Shown here one piece after another: positions 1 to 5,924 of a stretch of 34,327 nt of DNA. Under the pieces are notes generated by a model. That model worked only from the letters and a program-made list of their open reading frames with translations, had not been told where the DNA came from and made no database searches. How positions within the stretch are numbered: position 1 is the first letter of the stretch; every line of letters starts with the position of its first letter. Source of the DNA: a virus; IMG/VR virus record IMGVR_UViG_3300007735_000650, positions 1 through 34,327 of that record; one strand, written 5' to 3'. Made by a program: the position numbers and the translations under genes.

Positions 1-182
1 AATATACGAATATACGAATATACGAATATACGAATATACGAATATACGAATATACGAATATACGAATATACGAATATACGAATATACGAATATACGAATA
101 TACGAATATACGAATATACGAATATACGAATATACAAATATACGAATATACGAATATACGAATATACGAATATACGAATATA
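1..182. repeat. Tandem array of 8-bp unit AATATACG
   Basis: From the first base, 22 consecutive copies of AATATACG fill 1-176. They are identical except for one G-to-A change at 136, and a degenerate partial copy follows. The array runs off the left edge, so its true length is unknown; the contig may simply have broken inside it. It is AT-rich in an otherwise GC-rich arm and lies directly upstream of the first early promoter. Possible roles are an iteron or origin, a partition site (a ParB-like gene lies at 5925), or a terminal repeat. The sequence does not decide between these. Confidence 0.95.
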
Positions 183-210
183 ACTAAACACGCAAATACC
201 CAGGCACCCA

Positions 211-309
211 GCCGGCGGCACCATAGAACCCCAACCGGCGGCACCTAACCGGCGGAACCCCAACCGGCGGCACCTAACCGGCGGAACCATAGACCCAACC
301 GGCGGCACC
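211..309. repeat. Array of CCGGCGG-centred direct repeats
   Basis: Six CCGGCGG cores occur in about 100 bp, five of them as AACCGGCGG (233, 247, 262, 276, 297). A 29-bp unit holding two cores is repeated perfectly at 231-259 and 260-288. All copies are in the same orientation. The same 9-mer recurs inside and between genes across the left arm but was not found to the right of 10 kb. It is probably a protein-binding element; its function is unknown. Confidence 0.9.
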
Positions 310-310
310 A

Positions 311-371
311 GAAAAAAAATCAAAATAAACCGAAAAAACCGCTTGCACCATACCGCCAACCCGGCTACATA
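311..371 (+). promoter_or_regulatory. Early promoter with A-rich upstream element
   Basis: The -35 TTGCAC (343-348) and -10 TACATA (366-371) are 17 bp apart. The -10 lies in GGCTACAT, close to the alphaproteobacterial housekeeping pattern GCTANA. An A-rich stretch at 311-340 could act as an UP element. It would drive the small genes from 413 onward. Confidence 0.65.
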
Positions 372-412
372 TCATCTCACGAACAACGCAACACGAAAGG
401 CAACCCCGCCCC

Positions 413-664
413 ATGTCCCGCAAAGCTGCAAAGGCATTTTCCCCAGGCGACCGAGTCGCCTATGCCTCCGCCTTCCTCAAGTCAACCGGCCAGCGAACCG
501 GCTGGGCGCCGTTTGCGCGCGGGACTGTCACCGGCGGGCAGGCGTTCGGCGGGCGCGTCCTGGTTTCAATCAAGTGGGACGACGTAGCAGACGAAAAGAA
601 CGTGCTCGATTGCAACCTGACGCTGGTCAGCCGCATCGCGGTTGACGCGGCGTTGGCCAACTAA
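413..664 (+). CDS. Hypothetical early protein, 83 aa
   Basis: I do not recognise the family. The 83-residue protein is basic at the N-terminus and has a Gly/Val-rich middle with alternating hydrophobic residues, compatible with a small beta-barrel. No membrane segment or signal peptide is visible. The start follows an AAAGG ribosome-binding site, and the 23 nt from 393 to the ATG are identical to the 23 nt before the next gene (664-686). It is the first gene after the promoter at 343-371, so it is probably expressed early. The upstream ATG at 343 in another frame overlaps the promoter and is not used here. Confidence 0.7.
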   Translation: MSRKAAKAFSPGDRVAYASAFLKSTGQRTGWAPFARGTVTGGQAFGGRVLVSIKWDDVADEKNVLDCNLTLVSRIAVDAALAN

Positions 665-683
665 CGAAAGGCAACCCCGCCCC

Positions 684-890
684 ATGCGATACACCGTCAC
701 CGCTAGTTATAAGCGCCTTGCAGGCGCCAGGGTTGCAGATCCAGAAATAACCCTAGACGGCAAAACGCTGCGCCTAGATGCTAACGCGCCGGGAGACCTT
801 ATGCGGCTCGTTCCGCCCGGTTGGGGCAACGCCCCCTTGTCCGCGTGGCGCCCCCTGGTTGAACGCGCAATCGCAAAAGGGTTTCTCTAA
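684..890 (+). CDS. Hypothetical early protein, 68 aa
   Basis: The family is unknown. An in-frame ATG exists at 642, but 684 is preferred because it carries the same AAAGG leader as the gene at 413 and 642 would overlap that gene. The sequence begins MRYTVTASYK and ends with an amphipathic segment (WRPLVERAIAKGFL). No catalytic motif is visible. The stop overlaps the next ATG as TAATG, which suggests translational coupling. Confidence 0.65.
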   Translation: MRYTVTASYKRLAGARVADPEITLDGKTLRLDANAPGDLMRLVPPGWGNAPLSAWRPLVERAIAKGFL

Positions 891-1045
891 TGTTCGCCAT
901 CTTCGCCAGCCCCAAGGCCACCTATCGCGCAACCATGGCGGTTGCGGTCTATGACACAGAGGCGGAGGCGCGCGAGGAAGCCACCGCCCGCGCCCGGCGC
1001 GTTCCGCACTGGCATTTCATGGTTGCGGCGGTCAAAGTCGATTAA
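890..1045 (+). CDS. Hypothetical small protein, 51 aa
   Basis: This 51-codon frame starts at the ATG of a TAATG overlap with the upstream stop, so re-initiation is likely. The product begins MFAIFASPKATYRATMAV, continues with an acidic/basic Ala-rich helix and ends HWHFMVAAVKVD. It looks like a small beta-alpha-beta unit. Its support is the coupling and codon use like its neighbours; there is no recognised homology. Confidence 0.5.
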   Translation: MFAIFASPKATYRATMAVAVYDTEAEAREEATARARRVPHWHFMVAAVKVD

Positions 1046-1096
1046 CTTAGCAGCCGCCCACCTTCCCCAAACCCCTAAGCAAGAGGCAACCCTGCC

Positions 1097-1501
1097 ATGC
1101 GAACCTGCACCGACTGCAACGGCCTCGGCTATAAGACTATCTCAGGCTTCACCAGCCTAGAGGGCAAGGTTTACCCGGAGCGCCGCTATGGTTGCCACAC
1201 TTGCGAGGGTGCCGGAACCAATGCCGCCCCTGATGAGGCCGCAATCCGCGCCGCCATTAAGGGCCGCAAGCCCGGCAGCCTCCGCACCGCCCGGCCCCGG
1301 GACCGCCGCGCCTATTATGTGTGGCGCATGGCGCGCTTCCATGGTGGCGTCGATGTCACCCTGCCCGTGATGGCCAGCCTCGATTGCGGCGCGGATGCTT
1401 ACCGCCCGGAGCTTGACGCCCTGGCCGATCAAGTGGCGCGCGAGGCGTTCGGTTCGGACCTTCGCGGCGCGATGCGCTGGTATCGGGCAATGCATGGCTA
1501 A
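1097..1501 (+). CDS. DnaJ-type zinc-finger-like protein, 134 aa
   Basis: Two CxxCxGxG-type knuckles appear near the N-terminus: CTDCNGLG (residues 4-11) and CHTCEGAG (about 33-40). Together they resemble one zinc site of the DnaJ central domain. No J-domain is present, so it is not a DnaJ co-chaperone. The rest is helical and Arg-rich, with a central YYVWRMARFHGG segment. Small phage proteins with this zinc module are common and usually uncharacterised; nucleic-acid or protein binding is an inference. The start follows a purine-rich AAGAGG. A gap of 51 bp separates it from the previous gene. Confidence 0.65.
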   Translation: MRTCTDCNGLGYKTISGFTSLEGKVYPERRYGCHTCEGAGTNAAPDEAAIRAAIKGRKPGSLRTARPRDRRAYYVWRMARFHGGVDVTLPVMASLDCGADAYRPELDALADQVAREAFGSDLRGAMRWYRAMHG

Positions 1502-1510
1502 AAAAAACAC

Positions 1511-1540
1511 TTGACCCCACATGACCACCCCGGCTGTAAA
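1511..1540 (+). promoter_or_regulatory. Putative early promoter upstream of the peptidase gene
   Basis: The -35 TTGACC (1511-1516) and -10 TGTAAA (1535-1540) are 18 bp apart, with the -10 in a GGCTGTAAA context like the other left-arm promoters. It lies just after the zinc-finger gene and would drive the gene at 1577. Confidence 0.5.
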
Positions 1541-1576
1541 CCACCTAACGACAAACAGCACAAGGAAAGCCGCCAT

Positions 1577-2560
1577 ATGTCCAAAGCCAACCGGCCCACC
1601 CCACTAGCGCCCAAGCCTTTCACCAAGGCGCCCGACTTCCAAGACCCTGCGATTGCAGAGCTTTTGCAGATGCACACTTTTTGCCGCCCCCATGATGGCG
1701 CGACCGTCAAGGAATTTTGCAAAAGGTATATTGACAAGCTGCCGGGCATGAAGACCGACAAGGCAGGCAACCGCATCGTTCGTATCGGCAATGCGCCCGT
1801 TCTATGGTCGTCGCATACCGATACCGTTCACAAGCAGGACGGCAAGCAGCGCCTTACCTACGCCGCCGGGATGCTCTATCTGGCAGACAAGTCCCCTTCC
1901 AACTGCCTTGGCGCTGATTGCACCGTGGGCGTTTGGCTTATGCGGCAAATGATCCTGCGCCAAATTCCGGGCCTTTACATTTTCCATCATGCGGAGGAAG
2001 TCGGCGGCATTGGTTCTGACTATATCGCCACTAAAACCCCGCACTTGCTCAACGGCATTGACTACGCCATTGCGTTTGACCGCAAGGGCACTAATAGCGT
2101 TATCACGCACCAGTTTAGGCGGTGCGCCTCCGATACGTTTGGCCGCGCCTTGGCGGCGCAACTCGGCCCCAATTTCACGCTTGACGATGGCGGCACGTTC
2201 ACCGACACGGCCAACTATACCCGCCTCGTGCCGGAATGCACGAATATCTCTGTGGGTTACTACAGCCAGCATACGGCGGCGGAAGTCCTAGATGTTGGCT
2301 TTGCGGCGCACCTTCTTAACAAGGTTTGCGCGCTCAATCCTTCTACCCTGCCAGTCAGCCGGAACCCCACCGACCCCGACGACTTCGGCGCGCGTGACTT
2401 CCATGCTTCCTACTACACGGAGGGCCTTAATCGCAAAGCCAACTTGCACGATCTCGTTTTTGAGAACCCGCAAGTCGCAACAAAAATTCTCGAAGACCTT
2501 GGCATCTCCGCAGATGATTTTGCTTACTACGTGTGGGAAGCCGAGAACGTCCGCCAATAA
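1577..2560 (+). CDS. M20/M28-like zinc metallopeptidase
   Basis: This 327-residue protein keeps the metal-site pattern of co-catalytic zinc aminopeptidases and carboxypeptidases. The visible residues are SSHTD (H80, D82), GADCTVG (D114), HHAEEVGG (E140 as likely catalytic base, E141 as ligand), AFDRKG (D168) and YYSQH (H232). All expected ligands are present, so an active peptidase is likely. No signal peptide is seen, so it should act in the cytoplasm. The substrate is unknown. An ATG at 1511 is in frame but lies on the promoter -35; 1577 has an AAGGAAAG site upstream and begins MSKANRP. A peptidase of this class is unusual in a phage early region. It could also be a related amidohydrolase such as a deacylase. 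Confidence 0.75.
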   Translation: MSKANRPTPLAPKPFTKAPDFQDPAIAELLQMHTFCRPHDGATVKEFCKRYIDKLPGMKTDKAGNRIVRIGNAPVLWSSHTDTVHKQDGKQRLTYAAGMLYLADKSPSNCLGADCTVGVWLMRQMILRQIPGLYIFHHAEEVGGIGSDYIATKTPHLLNGIDYAIAFDRKGTNSVITHQFRRCASDTFGRALAAQLGPNFTLDDGGTFTDTANYTRLVPECTNISVGYYSQHTAAEVLDVGFAAHLLNKVCALNPSTLPVSRNPTDPDDFGARDFHASYYTEGLNRKANLHDLVFENPQVATKILEDLGISADDFAYYVWEAENVRQ

Positions 2561-2571
2561 GCAGCCCCCAT

Positions 2572-2614
2572 GCCCCCTCTCCCACGGGGGCAGGCTGCCC
2601 CGCGCCACGGCGCG
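2572..2614 (+). other. Alternative GC-rich stem-loops after the peptidase gene
   Basis: Three perfect stems can form. GCCCCC/GGGGGC (2572-2577 with 2586-2591) and GGGGCA/TGCCCC (2587-2592 with 2596-2601) share bases and exclude each other. CGCGC/GCGCG (2601-2605 with 2610-2614) can form beside the first. No U-tract follows, so a simple intrinsic terminator is unlikely. Confidence 0.45.
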
Positions 2615-2664
2615 CCCTTGGCGATTGGCCAGCCTACAAAAACCAATACAAGGAACCCCAACCA

Positions 2665-2892
2665 ATGACCCCAGAAGCCTTGGCCCGCCTGACCGCCGCC
2701 CGCGCCACCGCCGCCCTTGCTGCCGTAGCAGCCGCCGAACACAAGGCCGAACGCGCCCGCAAGGAAGCCGCCCGCGCCACCGCTGCCGCTATCCGGGCGG
2801 CGGAAGCTGCCGCAACGGTTGCCAGCCGGCGGGCCACGAAGGCAAAAAAGCGCGCTGAGAATATCGTTTTTCTCTTGACCTCTGCCGCCTAA
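2665..2892 (+). CDS. Ala-rich helical protein, 75 aa
   Basis: The 75-residue product is almost entirely Ala with Arg, Lys and Glu, predicting one long charged helix or coiled coil. It has no membrane segment. The start at 2665 follows CAAGGAACCCC, the standard leader of this arm; an in-frame ATG at 2533 would overlap the peptidase gene and the stem-loops. The last codons (LLTSAA and stop) overlap the next promoter (2875-2903), so the C-terminus may be partly dictated by that element. Function unknown; a DNA-associated or scaffolding helix is possible. Confidence 0.55.
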   Translation: MTPEALARLTAARATAALAAVAAAEHKAERARKEAARATAAAIRAAEAAATVASRRATKAKKRAENIVFLLTSAA

Positions 2893-2903
2893 CCGGCTAC
2901 AAA
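2875..2903 (+). promoter_or_regulatory. Strong-looking early promoter
   Basis: The -35 TTGACC (2875-2880), a 17-bp spacer and -10 TACAAA (2898-2903) in GGCTACAAA form the best match in this arm to the alphaproteobacterial housekeeping consensus. Eighteen bases from 2880 to 2897 are identical to 3248-3265 in the next promoter. It drives the gene at 2935. Confidence 0.7.
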
Positions 2904-2934
2904 AACCCCGCTACTAAACGAAAGGCGACCGCCG

Positions 2935-3222
2935 ATGTGCCGATACATGCTTTTTGCTGGCGAAAATTTCTATCCCAAAGGGGGATGGGAGGACTTCAGA
3001 GGTTTTTTTGACACGCCCGAAAGCGCCCTCGAATATCTGCGCAAAGGAGAGATTCCCGAGTGGATCACGGACCCCGAACCAGACGACGAAGACAGCCGCC
3101 GGTGGGCAGAATGGGCTCACATTGTAGACACTCAAAAGATGGTGATTGTTCGAGAATGGTTAGGGGATAGATACTCCCCCAATTTTCGGGAAAGGCCGAC
3201 TTACAACGCGTCTCATACCTAA
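2935..3222 (+). CDS. Hypothetical acidic protein, 95 aa
   Basis: The family is not recognised. The protein is rich in aromatic and acidic residues (FYPKGGWEDFRGFF, EWITDPEPDDEDSRRW) and soluble, with no signal or membrane segment. It starts after a CGAAAGG leader. It has a dedicated promoter at 2875-2903 and is followed by another promoter at 3243, so it is a single-gene cassette. Its acidic character and early cassette position resemble phage accessory or inhibitor genes, but that is inference only. Confidence 0.65.
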   Translation: MCRYMLFAGENFYPKGGWEDFRGFFDTPESALEYLRKGEIPEWITDPEPDDEDSRRWAEWAHIVDTQKMVIVREWLGDRYSPNFRERPTYNASHT

Positions 3223-3242
3223 CCGGCACCAAAAAAAACCCC

Positions 3243-3271
3243 TTGCACTCTGCCGCCTAACCGGCCATAAA
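3243..3271 (+). promoter_or_regulatory. Putative early promoter (partial copy of the 2875 promoter)
   Basis: The -35 TTGCAC (3243-3248) and -10 CATAAA (3266-3271) are 17 bp apart. The spacer shares 18 identical bases with the promoter at 2875-2903. It drives the gene at 3305. Confidence 0.6.
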
Positions 3272-3304
3272 CACCCCACCACAAACCCACAAAGGAACCC
3301 CACC

Positions 3305-3856
3305 ATGGCCCGCACCAACCTCGAAGCCGCCGCCGCTGACTGCATCAGCGATGCCATCTATGGCATGGAAACGCTCGACCTTGACGCGCTCCGCGACAAC
3401 GCCGAGGAACAGGCCAGCAGCGCCGCCGATAGCGCGTGCATCTATACCAGCGCGTGCCTGGACATTATCAGCGACTACGAGCGCGAAGCACCCGACGCTG
3501 AAGACATGACCGGCGGCGATACTTACAAGGCCGCCGACTGGCAACAGGCCATGTGTGCGTATGCGTATGCCATTGCATACACGGTTATCAGCCGGAACGT
3601 CCACGATCTGATCGAAGAAATCGAACAGGCTGCCGACGACCTCCGCGACGCAGCGGAAGCGCATGGCCTTGAAGACCCCGCCGACCCCCGGATTAGCGCG
3701 GACTGCCCGCACGGCTGGGCTGCCCATGACCGCGAAGACGCGGAAGGCACTTGCTATTGGACCCAAGGCAAGCTCGAAGGCTGCCGCGCCGTGGCCCGTA
3801 AGGTGGCAGGCATTTGGCTTTCCTTCACCTGGACCCCGGAGGAAGGGGGCGAGTAG
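3305..3856 (+). CDS. Hypothetical acidic helical protein, 183 aa
   Basis: Not recognised. The 183-residue product is strongly acidic, Ala-rich and mostly helical, with Cys spread through it and a C-terminal CPHGWAAHDREDAEGTCYW segment that could fold as a small domain. There are no membrane segments. The start follows AAAGGAACCCC. It has its own promoter at 3243-3271 and stands as another single-gene cassette. The negative charge is compatible with DNA mimicry, but nothing specific supports that. Confidence 0.7.
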   Translation: MARTNLEAAAADCISDAIYGMETLDLDALRDNAEEQASSAADSACIYTSACLDIISDYEREAPDAEDMTGGDTYKAADWQQAMCAYAYAIAYTVISRNVHDLIEEIEQAADDLRDAAEAHGLEDPADPRISADCPHGWAAHDREDAEGTCYWTQGKLEGCRAVARKVAGIWLSFTWTPEEGGE

Positions 3857-3909
3857 CCCCTAACCCTACCGCTCCCATAACTCTCACCCCACCAAGGAAC
3901 CTCCACACC

Positions 3910-4158
3910 ATGAAGATTGACCGAAACATCCCCCTCCCCGCCGCCCGTCGCACCCTCGCCGGGTACAATTCAAAATACCCTTTCGCCAAGATGACCCCAG
4001 GCGATAGTTTCCTCATCCCCTTGCCAGCCGACCCCAAGAAGGCAAAGGCAAAGCGAGGCGTCATTTCGTGCCTCATGATCTATCACTCCCGCAAGCGTGG
4101 CGCCAAATATGCCAGCCGCCGCCTTGCCGATGGCCTGCGCGTGTGGCGCATCTCGTGA
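3910..4158 (+). CDS. Conserved-looking phage protein with YPF..MTPGDSF motif, 82 aa
   Basis: The protein begins MKIDRNIPLPAARR and contains KYPFAKMTPGDSFLIP (about residues 21-36), then a basic segment ending in RVWRIS. From memory this layout, with a basic N-terminal PLP, a YPF-x-x-M-x-x-GDSF-x-x-P core and a variable basic tail, recurs in small phage proteins of unknown function; I cannot check it here. The start at 3910 follows CAAGGAACC; an in-frame ATG at 3814 lies within the previous gene. Its stop overlaps the next gene's GTG start, indicating coupling. Confidence 0.65.
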   Translation: MKIDRNIPLPAARRTLAGYNSKYPFAKMTPGDSFLIPLPADPKKAKAKRGVISCLMIYHSRKRGAKYASRRLADGLRVWRIS

Positions 4159-4382
4159 GGCACCTCGACCCCTCAGACATGGACCAGGGCGAGCTTCGCG
4201 CCGCCCTGGCCGACCTCAAGAGCCTTGGCGTTTCGCATACTAATATTGCTGGATGGTTCGGCTACAAGTCAAAAGCCACCGTCCACCAATGGCTAACCGG
4301 CGCCACCAAAATCCCAGAAAAGGAGGCGAAGTTTCTCCGCGACCTGCGCCAATGGTGGAAGGAGAACAAGCCCCAATGTTAG
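4155..4382 (+). CDS. Small HTH DNA-binding protein
   Basis: The region SLGVSHTNIAGWFGYKSKAT followed by VHQWLTGATKIPEK reads as a Cro/CI-type helix-turn-helix with its recognition helix, followed by a WW-containing C-terminal helix. The GTG at 4155 overlaps the previous stop (GTGA) and gives 75 residues; ATG 4179 is an alternative and gives 67. It is likely a DNA-binding regulator of this arm. Targets are unknown; the dispersed AACCGGCGG elements are one candidate, which is pure inference. The last codons overlap the hydrolase start at 4376. Confidence 0.6.
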   Translation: MRHLDPSDMDQGELRAALADLKSLGVSHTNIAGWFGYKSKATVHQWLTGATKIPEKEAKFLRDLRQWWKENKPQC

Positions 4383-4822
4383 ACGCCCTCGCCCTGTCCT
4401 ACGCCCTGCACCTAGCACCCAAGGGGGTACCGGCGGACCTCCAATGTCTGACGGAGGCGGTCTATTACGAGGCCAAGACTCAGACCGTGCAGGGCCAGCT
4501 TGCCGTGGCGCAAGTTGTCCTTAACCGGCGGAAGTCCCCGGCTTTCCCGCAATCCATCTGCGCCGTGGTCTATCAGAAGAAAGGCGCCCGGTGCCAATTC
4601 TCGTGGGCCTGCAACGCAAAGACCTTGCGCCAAGCCAGAGACCCTTTGCAGTGGGCGGTTGCCCGTGAAGTCGCGCGCTTTGCCCTCATAGGCAAAGCGC
4701 CCGACCCCTCCAAAGGGGCAACCTACTTCCACGCCGCCTACGTCAAACCCCACTGGCCCCACTTGCAAAAGACCGCCAAAATTGGCGGCCACATCTTCTA
4801 TAGGCCGAGGGGGCAAGCCTAG
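4376..4822 (+). CDS. SleB/CwlJ-like cell-wall hydrolase
   Basis: The 148-residue protein matches the Hydrolase_2 (SleB-like) family along its length: CLTEAVYYEA (24-33, with E32 as the likely catalytic Glu), QLAVAQVVLNRR, SICAVVYQ, CQFSWACN, then ATYFHAAYV and IGGHIFYR near the end. The family cleaves peptidoglycan. No convincing signal peptide is present, so export would need a holin or tail delivery. It sits in the early arm, far from the lysis cassette at 19.8-21.2 kb, and overlaps the HTH gene by 7 nt. It may be a second endolysin or serve a wall-remodelling role. Confidence 0.8.
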   Translation: MLDALALSYALHLAPKGVPADLQCLTEAVYYEAKTQTVQGQLAVAQVVLNRRKSPAFPQSICAVVYQKKGARCQFSWACNAKTLRQARDPLQWAVAREVARFALIGKAPDPSKGATYFHAAYVKPHWPHLQKTAKIGGHIFYRPRGQA

Positions 4823-4947
4823 TGCTGCAAGTCAAACGGCTCCGCGCCGACCCTTACAGCCTTGGCCCCTATCTGCTACGGGGGCGAAATTCCTTGACGC
4901 TGCGCCTTGGCTTGTGGATTATCAGCCTCCGCACCCCTTGGAGATAG
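4822..4947 (+). CDS. Possible small basic protein, 41 aa (GTG start)
   Basis: An open frame starts at the GTG overlapping the upstream TAG (4820-4822) and ends 3 nt before the next ATG. The product is basic and partly hydrophobic (LRLGLWIISLRTPWR). It fills an otherwise empty gap and fits the coupled style of the arm, but length and content alone do not prove it is expressed. A promoter-like TTGACG with GATTAT 17 bp downstream lies inside it and could instead serve the next gene. Confidence 0.35.
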   Translation: MLQVKRLRADPYSLGPYLLRGRNSLTLRLGLWIISLRTPWR

Positions 4948-4950
4948 AAA

Positions 4951-5133
4951 ATGCCCCGGACCTCCGCCGACCTTGCCCGGACCTTGGAAGGCTACCGACA
5001 CGAGTTGACCGAAATGCTCCGCGACCTTAACCGATTGAGCGTCAACCGGCGGCAGGAAGCCGCCGAGCATATCCAGCGCGCCCGGCAAGCTGTCGGGCTT
5101 GCAAGGGCGGCGCTCTTGGGCGGCGAAAATTAG
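4951..5133 (+). CDS. Hypothetical helical protein, 60 aa
   Basis: The 60-residue product is wholly helical with heptad-like spacing (LARTLEGYRHELTEMLRDLN, then AAEHIQRARQAVGLARAAL), suggesting a small coiled-coil dimer. No enzyme motif is visible. It starts 3 nt after the small frame at 4822-4947 and ends just before a promoter-like element and hairpin (5137-5171). It contains one AACCGGCGG copy at 5044. Function unknown. Confidence 0.55.
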   Translation: MPRTSADLARTLEGYRHELTEMLRDLNRLSVNRRQEAAEHIQRARQAVGLARAALLGGEN

Positions 5134-5136
5134 TTA

Positions 5137-5171
5137 TTGACTGAGGCGCCCGAAACGGGCACGGCTACGAA
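5137..5171 (+). promoter_or_regulatory. Promoter-like element with hairpin in the spacer
   Basis: TTGACT (5137-5142) and GGCTACGAA (5163-5171) resemble the other left-arm promoters, but the spacing is 23 bp. The spacer contains a perfect hairpin, GCCCG-AAA-CGGGC (5148-5160). It may be a promoter bent by a bound protein, or only a leader hairpin before the gene at 5193. Confidence 0.35.
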
Positions 5172-5192
5172 CATCAACAAGGAACCCAAACC

Positions 5193-5894
5193 ATGACCAA
5201 GCACCTGATTCTCCGCACCTGCGATGCCAACATGCAAAGCCACGGCGGCTTTCAGTGGCCGCGTTCTGGCCTTGTGGCCGCACCTGACTGGAACCGCGCG
5301 GCCAAGTGTGGCAACGGGCTGCACGGCTTTTTGCGTGGTGAAGGCGAGGGCGCCCTTGCTGACTGGGGCAGCGACGCCATATGGCTCGTGGCCGAAGTCG
5401 AGACGTTCGTTGACCTCGGCGGCAAGGTCAAGTTTCCCACCGCTGAAGTCATCTTTGCTGGCTCCCGACTTGAGGCGACGGCGCTCGTGAAGGCGCGCTA
5501 TCCTAACGCCGCTGTGATCGGCGCGAACGTCGCCGTTGAAGACCGGCGCGTGGCTGTGGCGGGCGACTATGGAACCGCAACGGCGGGCTACAGTGGCACC
5601 GCAACGGCGGGCGACTATGGAACCGCAACGGCGGGCCATTGTGGAACCGCAACGGCGGGCCACTACGGAACCGCAACGGCAGGCTACAGTGGCACCGCAA
5701 CGGCGGGCGACTATGGAACCGCAACGGCGGACTACTCTGGAACCGCAACGGCGGGCGAAGGTGGGATGCTTCAAATTTACTACTACGACCGGAACAACCG
5801 GCGGCGCCTCGCTGTTGCATACGTTGGCGAAGACAATATCAGGCCGAACGTCAATTATCGGCTTGACGGCAACGCTAAATTCGTGCCTGCTTAG
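5193..5894 (+). CDS. DUF7666-like protein with octapeptide GTATA repeats
   Basis: The N-terminal 110 residues (HLILRTCDANMQSHGGFQWP, CGNGLHGFLRGEG, IWLVAEVE) resemble the DUF7666 domain seen in phage and prophage proteins of unknown role. Residues 124-187 then hold eight octapeptide repeats of the form G-x-x-G-T-A-T-A. A 45-residue tail containing IYYYDRNNRRRLAV follows. The repeat period and its T-x-T pattern recall ice-nucleation and antifreeze beta-solenoids, in which T-x-T ladders line one face. Whether this protein binds ice, sugar or nucleic acid is unknown. No signal peptide is seen. The start follows CAAGGAACCC. Confidence 0.7.
   Translation: MTKHLILRTCDANMQSHGGFQWPRSGLVAAPDWNRAAKCGNGLHGFLRGEGEGALADWGSDAIWLVAEVETFVDLGGKVKFPTAEVIFAGSRLEATALVKARYPNAAVIGANVAVEDRRVAVAGDYGTATAGYSGTATAGDYGTATAGHCGTATAGHYGTATAGYSGTATAGDYGTATADYSGTATAGEGGMLQIYYYDRNNRRRLAVAYVGEDNIRPNVNYRLDGNAKFVPA
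5562..5753 (+). repeat. Eight 24-bp coding repeats
   Basis: Eight near-identical 24-bp units encode the octapeptides of the DUF7666-like protein. The DNA core ACCGCAACGGCGG recurs with variation mainly in the two codons after Gly. This copy structure can expand or contract by slippage or recombination. Confidence 0.9.
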
Positions 5895-5924
5895 GCCACA
5901 AACACCCGCAAGGAACCCAAACCA

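Noticed and set aside
1-309. CRISPR array
   Set aside because: The repeats are 8 bp with no spacers, or short cores with near-identical gaps. There are no unique spacers and no cas genes.
2572-2614. Intrinsic terminator after the peptidase gene
   Set aside because: The stems are strong but no run of T follows any of them on either strand.
460-2742. Minus-strand frames opposite the first early genes
   Set aside because: They have no ribosome-binding sites or recognisable domains and are fully covered by coupled plus-strand genes with conserved leaders.
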